Virus record (IMG/VR): IMGVR_UViG_3300042561_001348
Location: 1 to 30,601 of that record
Direction: 5' to 3' (one strand)
From: a virus
DNA length: 30,601 bases
In this document: piece after piece, positions 14,606 to 20,952 of the stretch
Position numbering within the stretch: position 1 is the stretch's first letter
Layout of the letters: every line of letters starts with the position of its first letter
Translations under genes and position numbers: made by a program
Notes under the pieces: model-generated
Databases searched by the model: none
What the model saw: only the letters and a program-made list of their open reading frames with translations
Told to the model about the DNA's origin: nothing

Positions 14606-15179
14606 TATTGCAATAATCAATTAATTCCTCCCGACTATCGAACTTTTCTCCGGTAGTCGGATTTTTTAGTGCCATAGACAAAAGCGAAATCAATGCTTCC
14701 GTCTCTTCAATGGATGCGGGTAAAATACCGTGCATCAGCGCGGTAAATTGCCCCTCATCAATTTTTCTTTTTTGGCAAAATTTCTCCGGTGTGATCCCAG
14801 TCGCTTCTAAATGTTGAATTATTAGACTGATCAGGCAATTTACATCTATCATTCGCTGTGCCTCTAAGTATTCAGAGTATTTACCAGCTAGTAGGGAAAT
14901 TAGCCGCTGTTGCTGAATTGGGTCTAATCCCAATGCCATGCCCAGTAAATCCTCCGCCGTCTTGGGTTTTGCTCCGCCCAACCCCAAGTATTGATCTAAT
15001 TCAAAGCCTGGACGACAGCCCATAGCTAGACATAAATCAATGTATCTCTCTAACCCTGGGGAGACTTTTTCTGATTGCCATTCACTCAATGTCCCCTGAC
15101 TGATTCCAGACTTTTTAGCGGCTTGATTCATGCTAGATGCACGACTACAAACCGATTTTATTAATTCACCTAATCTCAT
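14550..15179 (-). CDS. Lysogeny repressor with two XRE-like HTH domains
   Basis: A 209-residue protein. Residues 5-55 form an XRE-type helix-turn-helix (MNQAAKKSGISQGTLSEWQ with KVSPGLERYIDLCLAMG). A helical middle part (about 75-112) includes QQQRLISLLAGKYSEYL. A second XRE-like unit appears at about 122-172 (LEATGITPEKFCQKRKIDEG, then ALMHG and EETEALISLLSMAL). No LexA-type protease Ser/Lys dyad is seen, so inactivation is probably by an antirepressor such as the gene at 10170. It diverges from the Cro/Xis-like gene across three operators, the classical switch layout. An AT-only 16-bp palindrome precedes the start. Confidence 0.7.
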   Translation of the reverse strand: MRLGELIKSVCSRASSMNQAAKKSGISQGTLSEWQSEKVSPGLERYIDLCLAMGCRPGFELDQYLGLGGAKPKTAEDLLGMALGLDPIQQQRLISLLAGKYSEYLEAQRMIDVNCLISLIIQHLEATGITPEKFCQKRKIDEGQFTALMHGILPASIEETEALISLLSMALKNPTTGEKFDSREELIDYCNTRRLSDNQQREPNGTGRH

Positions 15180-15180
15180 A

Positions 15181-15196
15181 TTTTTAAATTTAAAAA
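15181..15196. promoter_or_regulatory. AT-only palindrome before repressor start
   Basis: TTTTTAAATTTAAAAA is a perfect 16-bp palindrome immediately upstream of the repressor ATG. It may ease promoter melting or be a binding site; it could also simply be AT-rich leader. Confidence 0.25.
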
Positions 15197-15226
15197 ACTA
15201 CTTCCCATATTCCCACCACCAAGCTA

Positions 15227-15280
15227 CGATAAAGGTATCGAAAGTTTGATAAAGGCATAGAAAACACGATAAAGACATAT
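15227..15280 (+). promoter_or_regulatory. Three operator repeats, 20-bp period
   Basis: CGATAAAGGTATCG (15227-15240), TGATAAAGGCATAG (15247-15260) and CGATAAAGACATAT (15267-15280) start exactly 20 bp apart. The first is a palindrome (CGATA-N4-TATCG); the others keep the left half best. The last ends 5 nt before ATG 15286. The arrangement recalls the three-operator lambda switch, with graded affinity expected. A nearly identical single site lies at 10061. Confidence 0.7.
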
Positions 15281-15285
15281 AAACT

Positions 15286-15672
15286 ATGCAAAATAACAGT
15301 AACACAGCGGAAGGGGGAAAGCCTCTACCGCTAGACAGAGGGGAGGTTGTCACAATCTCAAGGGCTGATTTTGATGCAGTCGTTGAAACGGCTGTATCTA
15401 AGGCGGTTGCAGAGTTTGAGGCTATGTTCATCCGCGCTATGGGCAAAGGGACGGGGAAGGGAGAAAGATGGCTCAATACCGCAGCAGCAGCTGCGGTATT
15501 AGGGAAAAGACCAGACCAACTGCGGAGAATGGTCAGAGATGGAAGGCTTAGATTAAATTCTGAAGTACGGGACGACCGCCCCAAAAACGCCATCAATCCT
15601 GTTTATATTTTCGATGTCGAGAAATGCGAGAAACGACTTTTAACCCCTCCCGAAAAACGGGGGAATAAATGA
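15286..15672 (+). CDS. Cro/excisionase-like HTH protein
   Basis: A 128-residue protein. Residues 60-115 form a MerR/Xis-type winged helix: WLNTAAAAAVLGKRPDQLRR, then MVRDGRLRLN, then PVYIFDVEKCEKRL for the wing and closing helix. The first 55 residues are less conserved and include a short helix (DFDAVVETAVSKAVAEFEAM) that may allow dimerisation. It is the first gene right of the triple operator and opposite the repressor, so it is the likely early regulator (Cro-like) or an excisionase. The stop overlaps the next start by 4 nt. Confidence 0.6.
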   Translation: MQNNSNTAEGGKPLPLDRGEVVTISRADFDAVVETAVSKAVAEFEAMFIRAMGKGTGKGERWLNTAAAAAVLGKRPDQLRRMVRDGRLRLNSEVRDDRPKNAINPVYIFDVEKCEKRLLTPPEKRGNK

Positions 15673-15890
15673 AATCTGTAAATCAGGAGTTGAATAAAAA
15701 GCAAAAGCGGCTTGGCTTTCCGTCTGGTGATGCGCTGTTTGGGGACTATCCCGGAAATGATGGAATAGATCCAAATACTGACTACACAACATCATTGATC
15801 AGTGGGTTCTTGAGGTCTGTATCATCATTTTCTGATGCTCAAAAACGGCTGATTTATGAACAACTAATTAAATCAGGATTTACGCCATGA
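15669..15890 (+). CDS. Small hypothetical early protein
   Basis: A 73-residue protein not recognised. ATG overlaps the previous stop by 4 nt and its own stop overlaps the next ATG, so it is the second gene of a coupled early operon. Basic N-terminus (NQELNKKQKR), Gly/Asp-rich middle, and a C-terminal helix pair (SLISGFLRSVSSFSDAQ, RLIYEQLIKSG). Confidence 0.55.
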   Translation: MKSVNQELNKKQKRLGFPSGDALFGDYPGNDGIDPNTDYTTSLISGFLRSVSSFSDAQKRLIYEQLIKSGFTP

Positions 15891-16069
15891 ATCCTGAGAT
15901 TGAATGGGAACTTTTTGAGTTTGTCCAAACCGAAAAATCATGGAATGAGATTTGCCTCAAAATCAATGAGCCACTGCCATTAATTGCTATTGCACTCAAG
16001 CAATTAATGGACAACGGGAAGATAGTACAAACAGCGAAGGAAGACAATATTTATTATGCCAAGAAATAA
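15887..16069 (+). CDS. Small winged-helix protein
   Basis: A 60-residue protein that forms a single winged-helix unit: helix 1 WELFEFVQTEKSWNEICLK, recognition-type helix LPLIAIALKQLMDNGK, wing IVQTAKEDNIYYAKK. It probably binds DNA or another early regulator. Its 4-nt overlap with the previous gene and 14-nt overlap with the next indicate coupling. Domain call by eye from the helix-helix-wing pattern. Confidence 0.55.
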   Translation: MNPEIEWELFEFVQTEKSWNEICLKINEPLPLIAIALKQLMDNGKIVQTAKEDNIYYAKK

Positions 16070-16343
16070 CATGATTAACGACAGAATAATAACTGAATTA
16101 CGCAAGGGTGATATGTTTGCCCACGAAATTAAAGCAGCTCTGAATATTGGATACTCCGAACTTTGGGAAGCGATAAAGCAGCTAGAGTCAGAGGGGTTAA
16201 TCCGCCGATATTTCCGTGAGACTCCGCCAAGCGCGACACTGTGCTACTGCTTATCGAGTAATCGAGAAGTGCCTTTATCGGTTCGATGGAATCAGGGGAT
16301 AAAGCCTTGGACACCCGCAGCTAAACCAGCATTAAGACCATGA
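16056..16343 (+). CDS. Small winged-helix protein
   Basis: A 95-residue protein (90 if started at ATG 16071, which follows the previous stop). Winged-helix pattern: NDRIITELRKGDMFAHEIK, then LNIGYSELWEAIKQLESEG, then LIRRYF wing. The tail is Pro/Arg-rich. It is similar in layout to the preceding gene and to domains of the 376-residue protein at 16923, suggesting a small family of DNA-binding proteins that grew by duplication. The start is uncertain: neither ATG has a strong Shine-Dalgarno. Confidence 0.55.
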   Translation: MPRNNMINDRIITELRKGDMFAHEIKAALNIGYSELWEAIKQLESEGLIRRYFRETPPSATLCYCLSSNREVPLSVRWNQGIKPWTPAAKPALRP

Positions 16344-16450
16344 GTATAGGTGTTTATTTGTGGAGTTTAGGGATAACAGTTATTGCGATTGACGCAATAC
16401 TATTATTCATTCTAGGAATCTTGTTTTTAATGTTAAATAGGAGCAAATAA
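16340..16450 (+). CDS. 36-residue single-pass membrane protein
   Basis: ATG 16340 overlaps the previous stop in an ATGA junction and the frame runs 36 codons. Almost the whole peptide is one hydrophobic segment (ITVIAIDAILLFILGILFLM) ending in NRSK, so it should span the membrane with a basic tail. The gene's tight coupling and clean hydrophobic profile argue that it is real. Possible roles include holin-like or host-membrane effects, but nothing decides this. Confidence 0.5.
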   Translation: MSIGVYLWSLGITVIAIDAILLFILGILFLMLNRSK

Positions 16451-16747
16451 TGGGTGAGAAATCTGGGGACTTCTGCCACCGTCATTTAGTTGGGGAAAGT
16501 GAATGCTGGGCATTACGCAATTTACGGCGGCGACGTGGTGAAGATTGTCGGTGGTGACAAAAAGGGAGAGTGGCAATTAGAGCGATCGCCAAATGTGAAT
16601 CCGACTCACGATTTGCCTAATCATAAGCAATGGGTGAAAACATCGGCATTAACACAGCCACCTAAAGGACATGAAACATGGACGGATGCAGACTTTAAAA
16701 AGCAAGGAAGGCGAGTTAATGGAAACACCTATTACTTTAAGGATTAG
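16450..16747 (+). pseudogene. Small hypothetical protein, apparently split by a G-run frameshift
   Basis: ATG 16450 has a good AGGAG six bases upstream, but this frame stops at 16557 after 35 codons. The frame that holds the conserved-looking protein (HYAIYGGDVVKIVGGDKKG, then WQLER, ending VNGNTYYFKD) is open only from TTG 16490 (GTG 16499 also possible), without a Shine-Dalgarno. Removing one G from GGGG at 16492-16495 joins the two as ...HRHLVG-KVNAGHYAIYGG. So it is either a recent +1 frameshift, a sequence error, or programmed slippage. The main frame, 16490-16747 (85 residues), has a KOW/SH3-like beta pattern. Confidence 0.5.
16703..16719 (+). repeat. Duplicated translation start region, copy 1
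   Basis: CAAGGAAGGCGAGTTAA, exactly repeated at 16903. It contains the AAGGAAGG Shine-Dalgarno for ATG 16719. Confidence 0.6.
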
Positions 16748-16919
16748 CCGTAAACTTCAAGGCGGTATTTGCATTGAATGCCGTCAGTTTCGATGCTGCA
16801 AATATCAAACGGAATTGAATCAACTTGTCTGTGAAGGTTGCGTTCAGGCTTTAGGAAATCAATCTTTACTTACGCTTATGTTTCCATATCCGTCAAGAAA
16901 AACAAGGAAGGCGAGTTAA
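16719..16919 (+). CDS. Small zinc-ribbon protein
   Basis: A 66-residue protein from ATG 16719, chosen because AAGGAAGG lies just upstream; an upstream in-frame ATG at 16671 lies within the previous gene and has no such site. It has CIEC and CC, then CEGC about 20 residues later (CIECRQFRCC ... LVCEGC), a four-cysteine zinc ribbon. The C-terminus is basic (SRKTRKAS). Likely a nucleic-acid-binding accessory protein of the early operon. No family recognised. Confidence 0.55.
   Translation: METPITLRISRKLQGGICIECRQFRCCKYQTELNQLVCEGCVQALGNQSLLTLMFPYPSRKTRKAS
16903..16919 (+). repeat. Duplicated translation start region, copy 2
   Basis: Second exact copy of CAAGGAAGGCGAGTTAA, 200 bases after the first, serving ATG 16923. 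It also encodes the last residues of the zinc-ribbon protein. Confidence 0.6.
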
Positions 16920-16922
16920 ATT

Positions 16923-18053
16923 ATGTCAAGCCCGCAACAGGTTTTGGATTTTATCAAACGAAATAATGGTGTCGTCAAGTTGCGGGAATTAAGTCATTTC
17001 CCAGGACAATTACTTAATAGATTGGAGCGCAATCAATCTATTGAAGTAGTAAAACTTGATGGCGATTGGCAAGTACGTATTAATTCTGTATTTGACAAAA
17101 AGACAAGTGAATCACCTGCCACAATTAACGAAAAGAAACATCAATCTGAGTCGAAACATCAATCTGAGTCGAAACATCAATCTGAGTCGAAACATCAATC
17201 TAAGTCAACCCGTAAAGATTGCGCCCAAAAGCCAAGAACTCAGAAGAGGTTAACCAAAATCACTCCCCAGGTTGTTCCAAATCCGAAACCATTGCGACAA
17301 AGGAAGCCCATACAGAAGAAACCAACAACTTGTGCAAAACCCAAAAAAATAAGGATAAAACCAAAGCGTGGGTACGTATATTCTAGGGAGAAAATACTGA
17401 ATCTTCTTGCAACGTCAGAAAAAGCACTGACCGCAAGAGAGATAGGAGAAAGTGGATTATGTGGGTACAAAACATCTGTCTACAAAACACTAAATCGGTT
17501 AATAGAGCTTGGCGATATTGTCGCCTCTTCTGATAAGGCTAAAAACAGAGTATTCATTGACAAGGACCGAGTTCATTTATTGCAAATTAAACGAACTGTC
17601 AGAGGGCGTGAATTTGCCCAGATGAACCGAAACAGGGTTTTAAGCTACATAAAAAAAGAAGGCAGGATACTTGAAATTGCTGATGTAGTAACCGCAACAA
17701 ATATCACAAAGAAAACAGCAATCAGGATAGTGATTTTTTGGGGAGAGGCAGGGGATCTCACTCTAATTAGAGACTCCGAAAGGGGGAATAGATTACATTT
17801 TGTACCATCAGAGAATGCTGAATTGGTAACAAAACTGATGCAATTAAACGAATTATCTACCGCCAATCAAGTTAGGAAAATCCTAGAATCTACCAATAGG
17901 GGCGTGTCTATTGGCGATGTGTTGGTAGCAATCGGCAAAGGACGGAGAAATGGCGGTTGCTACAAATACATTAAGAAATTATTCAAGCAATGGGGATGTA
18001 AGACTTATCGGCAAGGCTGCGGACTTTATTATTATCTTGACGGGAAAATATGA
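16923..18053 (+). CDS. Multi-winged-helix protein with KHQSES repeats
   Basis: A 376-residue very basic protein. Apparent winged-helix units: about 3-48 (QQVLDFIKRNNGVVKLREL), 150-212 (REKILNLLATSEKALTAREI, VYKTLNRLIELGDIVAS), 232-290 (NRVLSYIKKEGRILEIADVV) and perhaps 305-376. Between the first and second lies a linker with four tandem copies of a six-residue SKHQSE unit (17135-17206) and a Lys/Pro/Arg-rich stretch. This looks like a DNA-binding protein with several modules on a flexible basic linker. The strong Shine-Dalgarno is in a duplicated 17-mer. Its stop overlaps the next ATG by 4 nt. Function unknown; transcription control or DNA packaging of early DNA is possible. Confidence 0.6.
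   Translation: MSSPQQVLDFIKRNNGVVKLRELSHFPGQLLNRLERNQSIEVVKLDGDWQVRINSVFDKKTSESPATINEKKHQSESKHQSESKHQSESKHQSKSTRKDCAQKPRTQKRLTKITPQVVPNPKPLRQRKPIQKKPTTCAKPKKIRIKPKRGYVYSREKILNLLATSEKALTAREIGESGLCGYKTSVYKTLNRLIELGDIVASSDKAKNRVFIDKDRVHLLQIKRTVRGREFAQMNRNRVLSYIKKEGRILEIADVVTATNITKKTAIRIVIFWGEAGDLTLIRDSERGNRLHFVPSENAELVTKLMQLNELSTANQVRKILESTNRGVSIGDVLVAIGKGRRNGGCYKYIKKLFKQWGCKTYRQGCGLYYYLDGKI
17135..17206 (+). repeat. 18-bp tandem repeat, four copies
   Basis: GAAACATCAATCTGAGTC repeats four times head to tail inside the gene at 16923, the last copy with one change (TAAGTC). In frame, so copy number can change without breaking the protein. Confidence 0.85.
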
Positions 18054-18289
18054 ATAAAAGTTGTTTAAGTTGCGTGTGGTCGCAATTTGTCATTGAAAAG
18101 TATGACGGATTGTACAGCTATGAAGGTGACTGCCACCATTACGAACGTGGGTTCAATCCTCCCAACCCCGTTCATCACATCCGCAGCGATGATCAAGGGG
18201 AACTCAGAGAATTGGTAAAGCCGATTTTTGAGACTACGGCTAATAATTGTGAATATTACGAGCAAGCGGGAATAGGACAACCAAATTGA
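18050..18289 (+). CDS. Small Cys-containing hypothetical protein
   Basis: A 79-residue protein with CLSC at residues 5-8, Cys28 and Cys67, a possible metal site. The middle reads ERGFNPPNPVHH and the rest is acidic. Small proteins of this shape are frequent in cyanobacterial phages and plasmids, but I know no function. It is the last gene of the first early operon: 4-nt overlap with the gene before, terminator right after. Confidence 0.55.
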   Translation: MNKSCLSCVWSQFVIEKYDGLYSYEGDCHHYERGFNPPNPVHHIRSDDQGELRELVKPIFETTANNCEYYEQAGIGQPN

Positions 18290-18296
18290 GTTCAGG

Positions 18297-18322
18297 AACG
18301 GGTTAACAGCCCGTTTTTTTAT
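18297..18322 (+). terminator. Intrinsic terminator ending early operon
   Basis: AACGGG (18297-18302) and CCCGTT (18310-18315) form the stem, followed by seven T. It separates the operon starting at 15286 from the replication operon. Confidence 0.8.
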
Positions 18323-18336
18323 TTCTATTTTAGGGG

Positions 18337-18365
18337 TTGACAGTCAAATCATTTTGTACAATACT
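18337..18365 (+). promoter_or_regulatory. Promoter of the replication operon
   Basis: TTGACA at 18337-18342 is a consensus -35. With a 17-bp spacer the -10 would be AATACT at 18360-18365; TACAAT at 18357 is an alternative with a short spacer. The 8-bp palindrome TTGTACAA (18354-18361) overlaps the -10 and could be an operator. Confidence 0.6.
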
Positions 18366-18391
18366 ATTTGATATGAACTAAATTAAGGACA

Positions 18392-18604
18392 GTGATAGCA
18401 AGCCTAAGAAAACAAGCGGGGTTAACCCAAAGACAACTGGCTAACGCGCTGGACGTAACGATAACAACTGTTTCCAACTGGGAAACCGGAGTTACACGCC
18501 CCCTGCTAAATCCAGCCAAGATGCTGAAACTATGCCAAACACTAAAATGCTCCCTTGAGCAATTAGTTGATGCAGTTGAAAATTGCGATCGCCAAATCGC
18601 CTAA
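18392..18604 (+). CDS. XRE-family HTH regulator
   Basis: A 70-residue single-domain regulator starting at GTG 18392 with AAGGA a few bases upstream; no ATG is available in frame. The helix-turn-helix is textbook: LRKQAGLTQRQLANAL, then VTITTVSNWETGVTRP, then AKMLKLCQTLKCSLEQLV. It lies directly behind a strong promoter and probably controls it (early operon timing). Length is that of minimal Cro-like proteins with no effector domain. A perfect 9-bp hairpin follows the stop. Confidence 0.85.
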   Translation: MIASLRKQAGLTQRQLANALDVTITTVSNWETGVTRPLLNPAKMLKLCQTLKCSLEQLVDAVENCDRQIA

Positions 18605-18618
18605 TTTTTTTTACCTCC

Positions 18619-18640
18619 ACTTATTGAAACCTCAATAAGT
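18619..18640 (+). promoter_or_regulatory. Perfect hairpin or operator between XRE and nuclease genes
   Basis: ACTTATTGA (18619-18627) and TCAATAAGT (18632-18640) are perfect arms around AACC. No T-run follows on the plus strand, so it is not a simple terminator. It may be a binding site for the XRE protein or an mRNA processing stem. Confidence 0.4.
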
Positions 18641-18668
18641 CCATAAATTACTCAATAGAAGAGGGCTA

Positions 18669-19214
18669 ATGGCTTCTGAATTAACAAGGTTTAAGTCACT
18701 CCTCCCTGTCCACATTGACATATACGACAAAGACCAGCAAATTCCAGTTGTATATACCGACATAGGATACGAGGATAGTTTGCTGACTCATCAAGAAGTT
18801 GACGAATTAATCGCTTTACTTAAACAGTACAAAAACACTTTCAGGAAAGAGGATGTTCAGGGTGCGCCAGGTATCCATGCCTCTAGCGCTCAACACATAC
18901 TCAGTAAATTTTTGCAACGCAAACGAAATCAAAAAGGCTGGGTGTATGTAATCCATGCGACGGATTTGGGGTTATTTAAAATTGGATGTAGTAAAAACCC
19001 AAGCGCAAGATTACGCCAGTTAGTAAAATCTCAAATCCCTTCTGAGTTGGTATTAGTCCATCTGCGTAAATCTGACTCCATGTATAGCGACGAAAAAACA
19101 ATTCATACTCGTTATGCGGTCAAAAGAGTGAACGGGGAATGGTTTCGCTTATCAGAGGAAGATATTTCTGAAATAAAAAGTTTTGCAGGGGTAAACGATG
19201 GGCAACTTTCGTAA
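18669..19214 (+). CDS. T5orf172/MUG113-type GIY-YIG-like nuclease domain protein
   Basis: A 181-residue protein. Residues 90-170 match the T5orf172 (MUG113) branch of the GIY-YIG fold: GWVYVIHATDLGLFKIGCSK with the VYVI and FKIG strands, then ARLRQLVKSQIP, then a helix with EKTIHTRYA and GEWFRL. This domain occurs in phage proteins and endonucleases. The N-terminal 85 residues are not recognised. It opens the replication operon after the XRE gene and overlaps the initiator gene by 17 nt. A role in DNA processing is likely; substrate unknown. Confidence 0.75.
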   Translation: MASELTRFKSLLPVHIDIYDKDQQIPVVYTDIGYEDSLLTHQEVDELIALLKQYKNTFRKEDVQGAPGIHASSAQHILSKFLQRKRNQKGWVYVIHATDLGLFKIGCSKNPSARLRQLVKSQIPSELVLVHLRKSDSMYSDEKTIHTRYAVKRVNGEWFRLSEEDISEIKSFAGVNDGQLS

Positions 19215-20247
19215 AACCACACCCCATAAATGCTTCACTAAATTACCGAACGATCTTATTAGGAATACAGAAATTAGTGATAGCACATTTCGCTTGATTT
19301 GCTGGATAAGCTCCCATAGCGAGGGGTTCAACATCTCATTCAACAGTATTAAGTCTCAACTAGGTTACGGGCGCGACAAAATGCGCGCAATCATAACTGA
19401 GGGGGAAAAAAATGATTACCTCGTCAGAATTAAGACCAGGAATGATAAGGGTCAAATTGACTGGGATTATTTTGTGTTTGCTGAACAGGAAGAATGCCGA
19501 GAGTTCAAGCGCACACTGCCACCGGAGGACAAGCCAGAGGTGGTTGACCCGTCGGTGGGTCAACCGTCGGTTGACGAACCGACGACGGAACAACCAGTAT
19601 ATGGGACAGCCGTCGGTGGGTTAGAACCCCCTCTTAAGAAGATTCAATTTAAAGAAGAACAAATTAAAGAAGAACAGGAGAGAGAAGAACCCCCTACTCC
19701 CAAAGTCGAAGTTCTAGCCCCAAAACCAATAAATCCGGAAACCCAAGAAAGTGCTTTAGAGCAAATCGGTTTTCCTGGTAATCAAAATCCAAAATCTTCG
19801 CAACCAACCGATAACCCCTCTTTAGGGCAAAAGTCCCCCGCGCCGCTTGCAAATGCTGAAACAACAGCAGATAGGGTTAGGCGCACATATCAAGAAACGG
19901 GAAATTTACCCCGTATACCAGCCGAATTAGAGGCATGGGTACAAATAGACCTTGGGAGTGAGATCGTTGCCTCCTACCGCAAATCTGGCAGGATTACGAC
20001 GATCAAACAGGGTGACATCCAACCCGACTTTGCCCGATATGTTTCCGCGCAAAACAAGGGAAAGGACATTGACTATGGATATTCGTATATCCGAAGCCTA
20101 GAGAAAGACCCTACTAGATGGGAAACACTGGCGGCCTTGGTCATCAAATGGCAAGCGTCCGGTGGCAACGACGCGCTAAACATCACCAAAGAAATTTCAA
20201 AACAAAATCAACCTGATTACAGTTGGCTCTTAAACGCTAGAATTTGA
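19198..20247 (+). CDS. Replication initiator (lambda O-like, winged-helix N-terminus)
   Basis: A 349-residue protein. Residues 10-100 form a winged-helix pattern typical of phage replication initiators (FTKLPNDLIRNTEISDSTFR, SFNSIKSQLGYGRDKMRAII, NDYLVRIKTR). Residues 105-220 are a Pro/Glu/Gln-rich linker whose DNA holds clustered palindromes and repeats (likely origin). The C-terminal domain (about 225-349) includes RVRRTYQETGNLPRIPAELE and YSYIRSLEKDPTRWETLA and may bind the helicase loader. Followed after 7 nt by the gene at 20255. The layout (initiator, internal origin, loader) mirrors lambda O and P; no sequence identity to O is claimed. Confidence 0.65.
   Translation: MGNFRKTTPHKCFTKLPNDLIRNTEISDSTFRLICWISSHSEGFNISFNSIKSQLGYGRDKMRAIITEGEKNDYLVRIKTRNDKGQIDWDYFVFAEQEECREFKRTLPPEDKPEVVDPSVGQPSVDEPTTEQPVYGTAVGGLEPPLKKIQFKEEQIKEEQEREEPPTPKVEVLAPKPINPETQESALEQIGFPGNQNPKSSQPTDNPSLGQKSPAPLANAETTADRVRRTYQETGNLPRIPAELEAWVQIDLGSEIVASYRKSGRITTIKQGDIQPDFARYVSAQNKGKDIDYGYSYIRSLEKDPTRWETLAALVIKWQASGGNDALNITKEISKQNQPDYSWLLNARI
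19543..19680 (+). other. Probable origin of replication inside initiator gene
   Basis: Three overlapping palindromes: GTTGACCC...GGGTCAAC (19543-19564), GTCAACCG-T-CGGTTGAC (19559-19575), and CGTCGGTT...AACCGACG (19565-19584). The 12-mer CCGTCGGTGGGT occurs at 19549 and again at 19610. An A-rich, purine-biased stretch with AAAGAAGAACAAATTAAAG follows to about 19680 and could be the unwinding region. This recalls lambda ori within gene O. Functional call is inferred. Confidence 0.6.
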
Positions 20248-20254
20248 GGCTTAT

Positions 20255-20950
20255 ATGTGCAACGAAACACTTCTAACATCTGTTCTTTCTGAATTAGAGG
20301 AACATTACGGCGGGCAAGTTTTAAACGGGAAAATACTTGAGAATACATGGCGGAATGGTCTAGCGAAACTGTCAGATCAGCAATTACAAATAGCAGTTGC
20401 CCGTTGTTTTCAAAAACACCCCAGAAAATACAACTATTTTCCTTGCGTTGACGACATTCTGGAGCTTGCCAGAGGTTCAATGCCAACCGAGAACGCTCAA
20501 GCCTACCAAATCGCTGACCTATCCAAACCAGCGTTACCAGTATCTTACGAGGGTGGCATTTCTCCAGAGGAAGCCGAGGTAAATAAAAAAGAGATTTTGA
20601 TTTCAAGGTTATTTCTCGCCAGTAAATCATCTTTATCTAAAGAAGAAATAGATGGTTTTTTCCCCAAGATGAGGGGGTTTCCGTTTGATGAATTGGAAAA
20701 AATGCTATTAGTTGCAAAATCCCCAGTTATCGCCAAAAGTAAGTTCCCATCCGCGCATAGTTCGGCGATAAGTATGTTTGAGTCTTTGGCGGCTAAAGCC
20801 AGCAATACAGTTCTTGATGATATGAGGAAATATCTTCGTTCTGGCATTGAGAATTATCGCCAAAAAGCAATTGATTGGGCGACAAATAACGGCTATCAAC
20901 TTGTTAAAAAAGGCGGACAAGTTGTAGATATTCGGGAGGTTGAATTTTAA
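20255..20950 (+). CDS. Candidate helicase loader / replication accessory protein
   Basis: A 231-residue mostly helical protein. The N-terminal 75 residues (LSELEEHYGGQVLNGKILEN, TWRNGLAKLSDQQLQIAVAR, KYNYFPCVDDILELARG) resemble the small helical domain of phage helicase-loader and replication proteins, in which each helix pair is followed by a FP..DILELA turn. No Walker motif is seen, so it is not a DnaC-type ATPase. The middle (about 110-150) has another helical unit. Its place right after the initiator supports a loader role. Distance to the previous stop is 7 nt. Confidence 0.45.
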   Translation: MCNETLLTSVLSELEEHYGGQVLNGKILENTWRNGLAKLSDQQLQIAVARCFQKHPRKYNYFPCVDDILELARGSMPTENAQAYQIADLSKPALPVSYEGGISPEEAEVNKKEILISRLFLASKSSLSKEEIDGFFPKMRGFPFDELEKMLLVAKSPVIAKSKFPSAHSSAISMFESLAAKASNTVLDDMRKYLRSGIENYRQKAIDWATNNGYQLVKKGGQVVDIREVEF

Positions 20951-20952
20951 CC

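Noticed and set aside
15198-15596. Minus-strand ORF of 132 codons
   Set aside because: Antisense to the Cro/Xis-like gene and across the operators; low-complexity Ser/Ala/Leu translation.
20217-20630. Minus-strand ORF of 137 codons
   Set aside because: Lies over two well-supported plus-strand replication genes and has no domain pattern.
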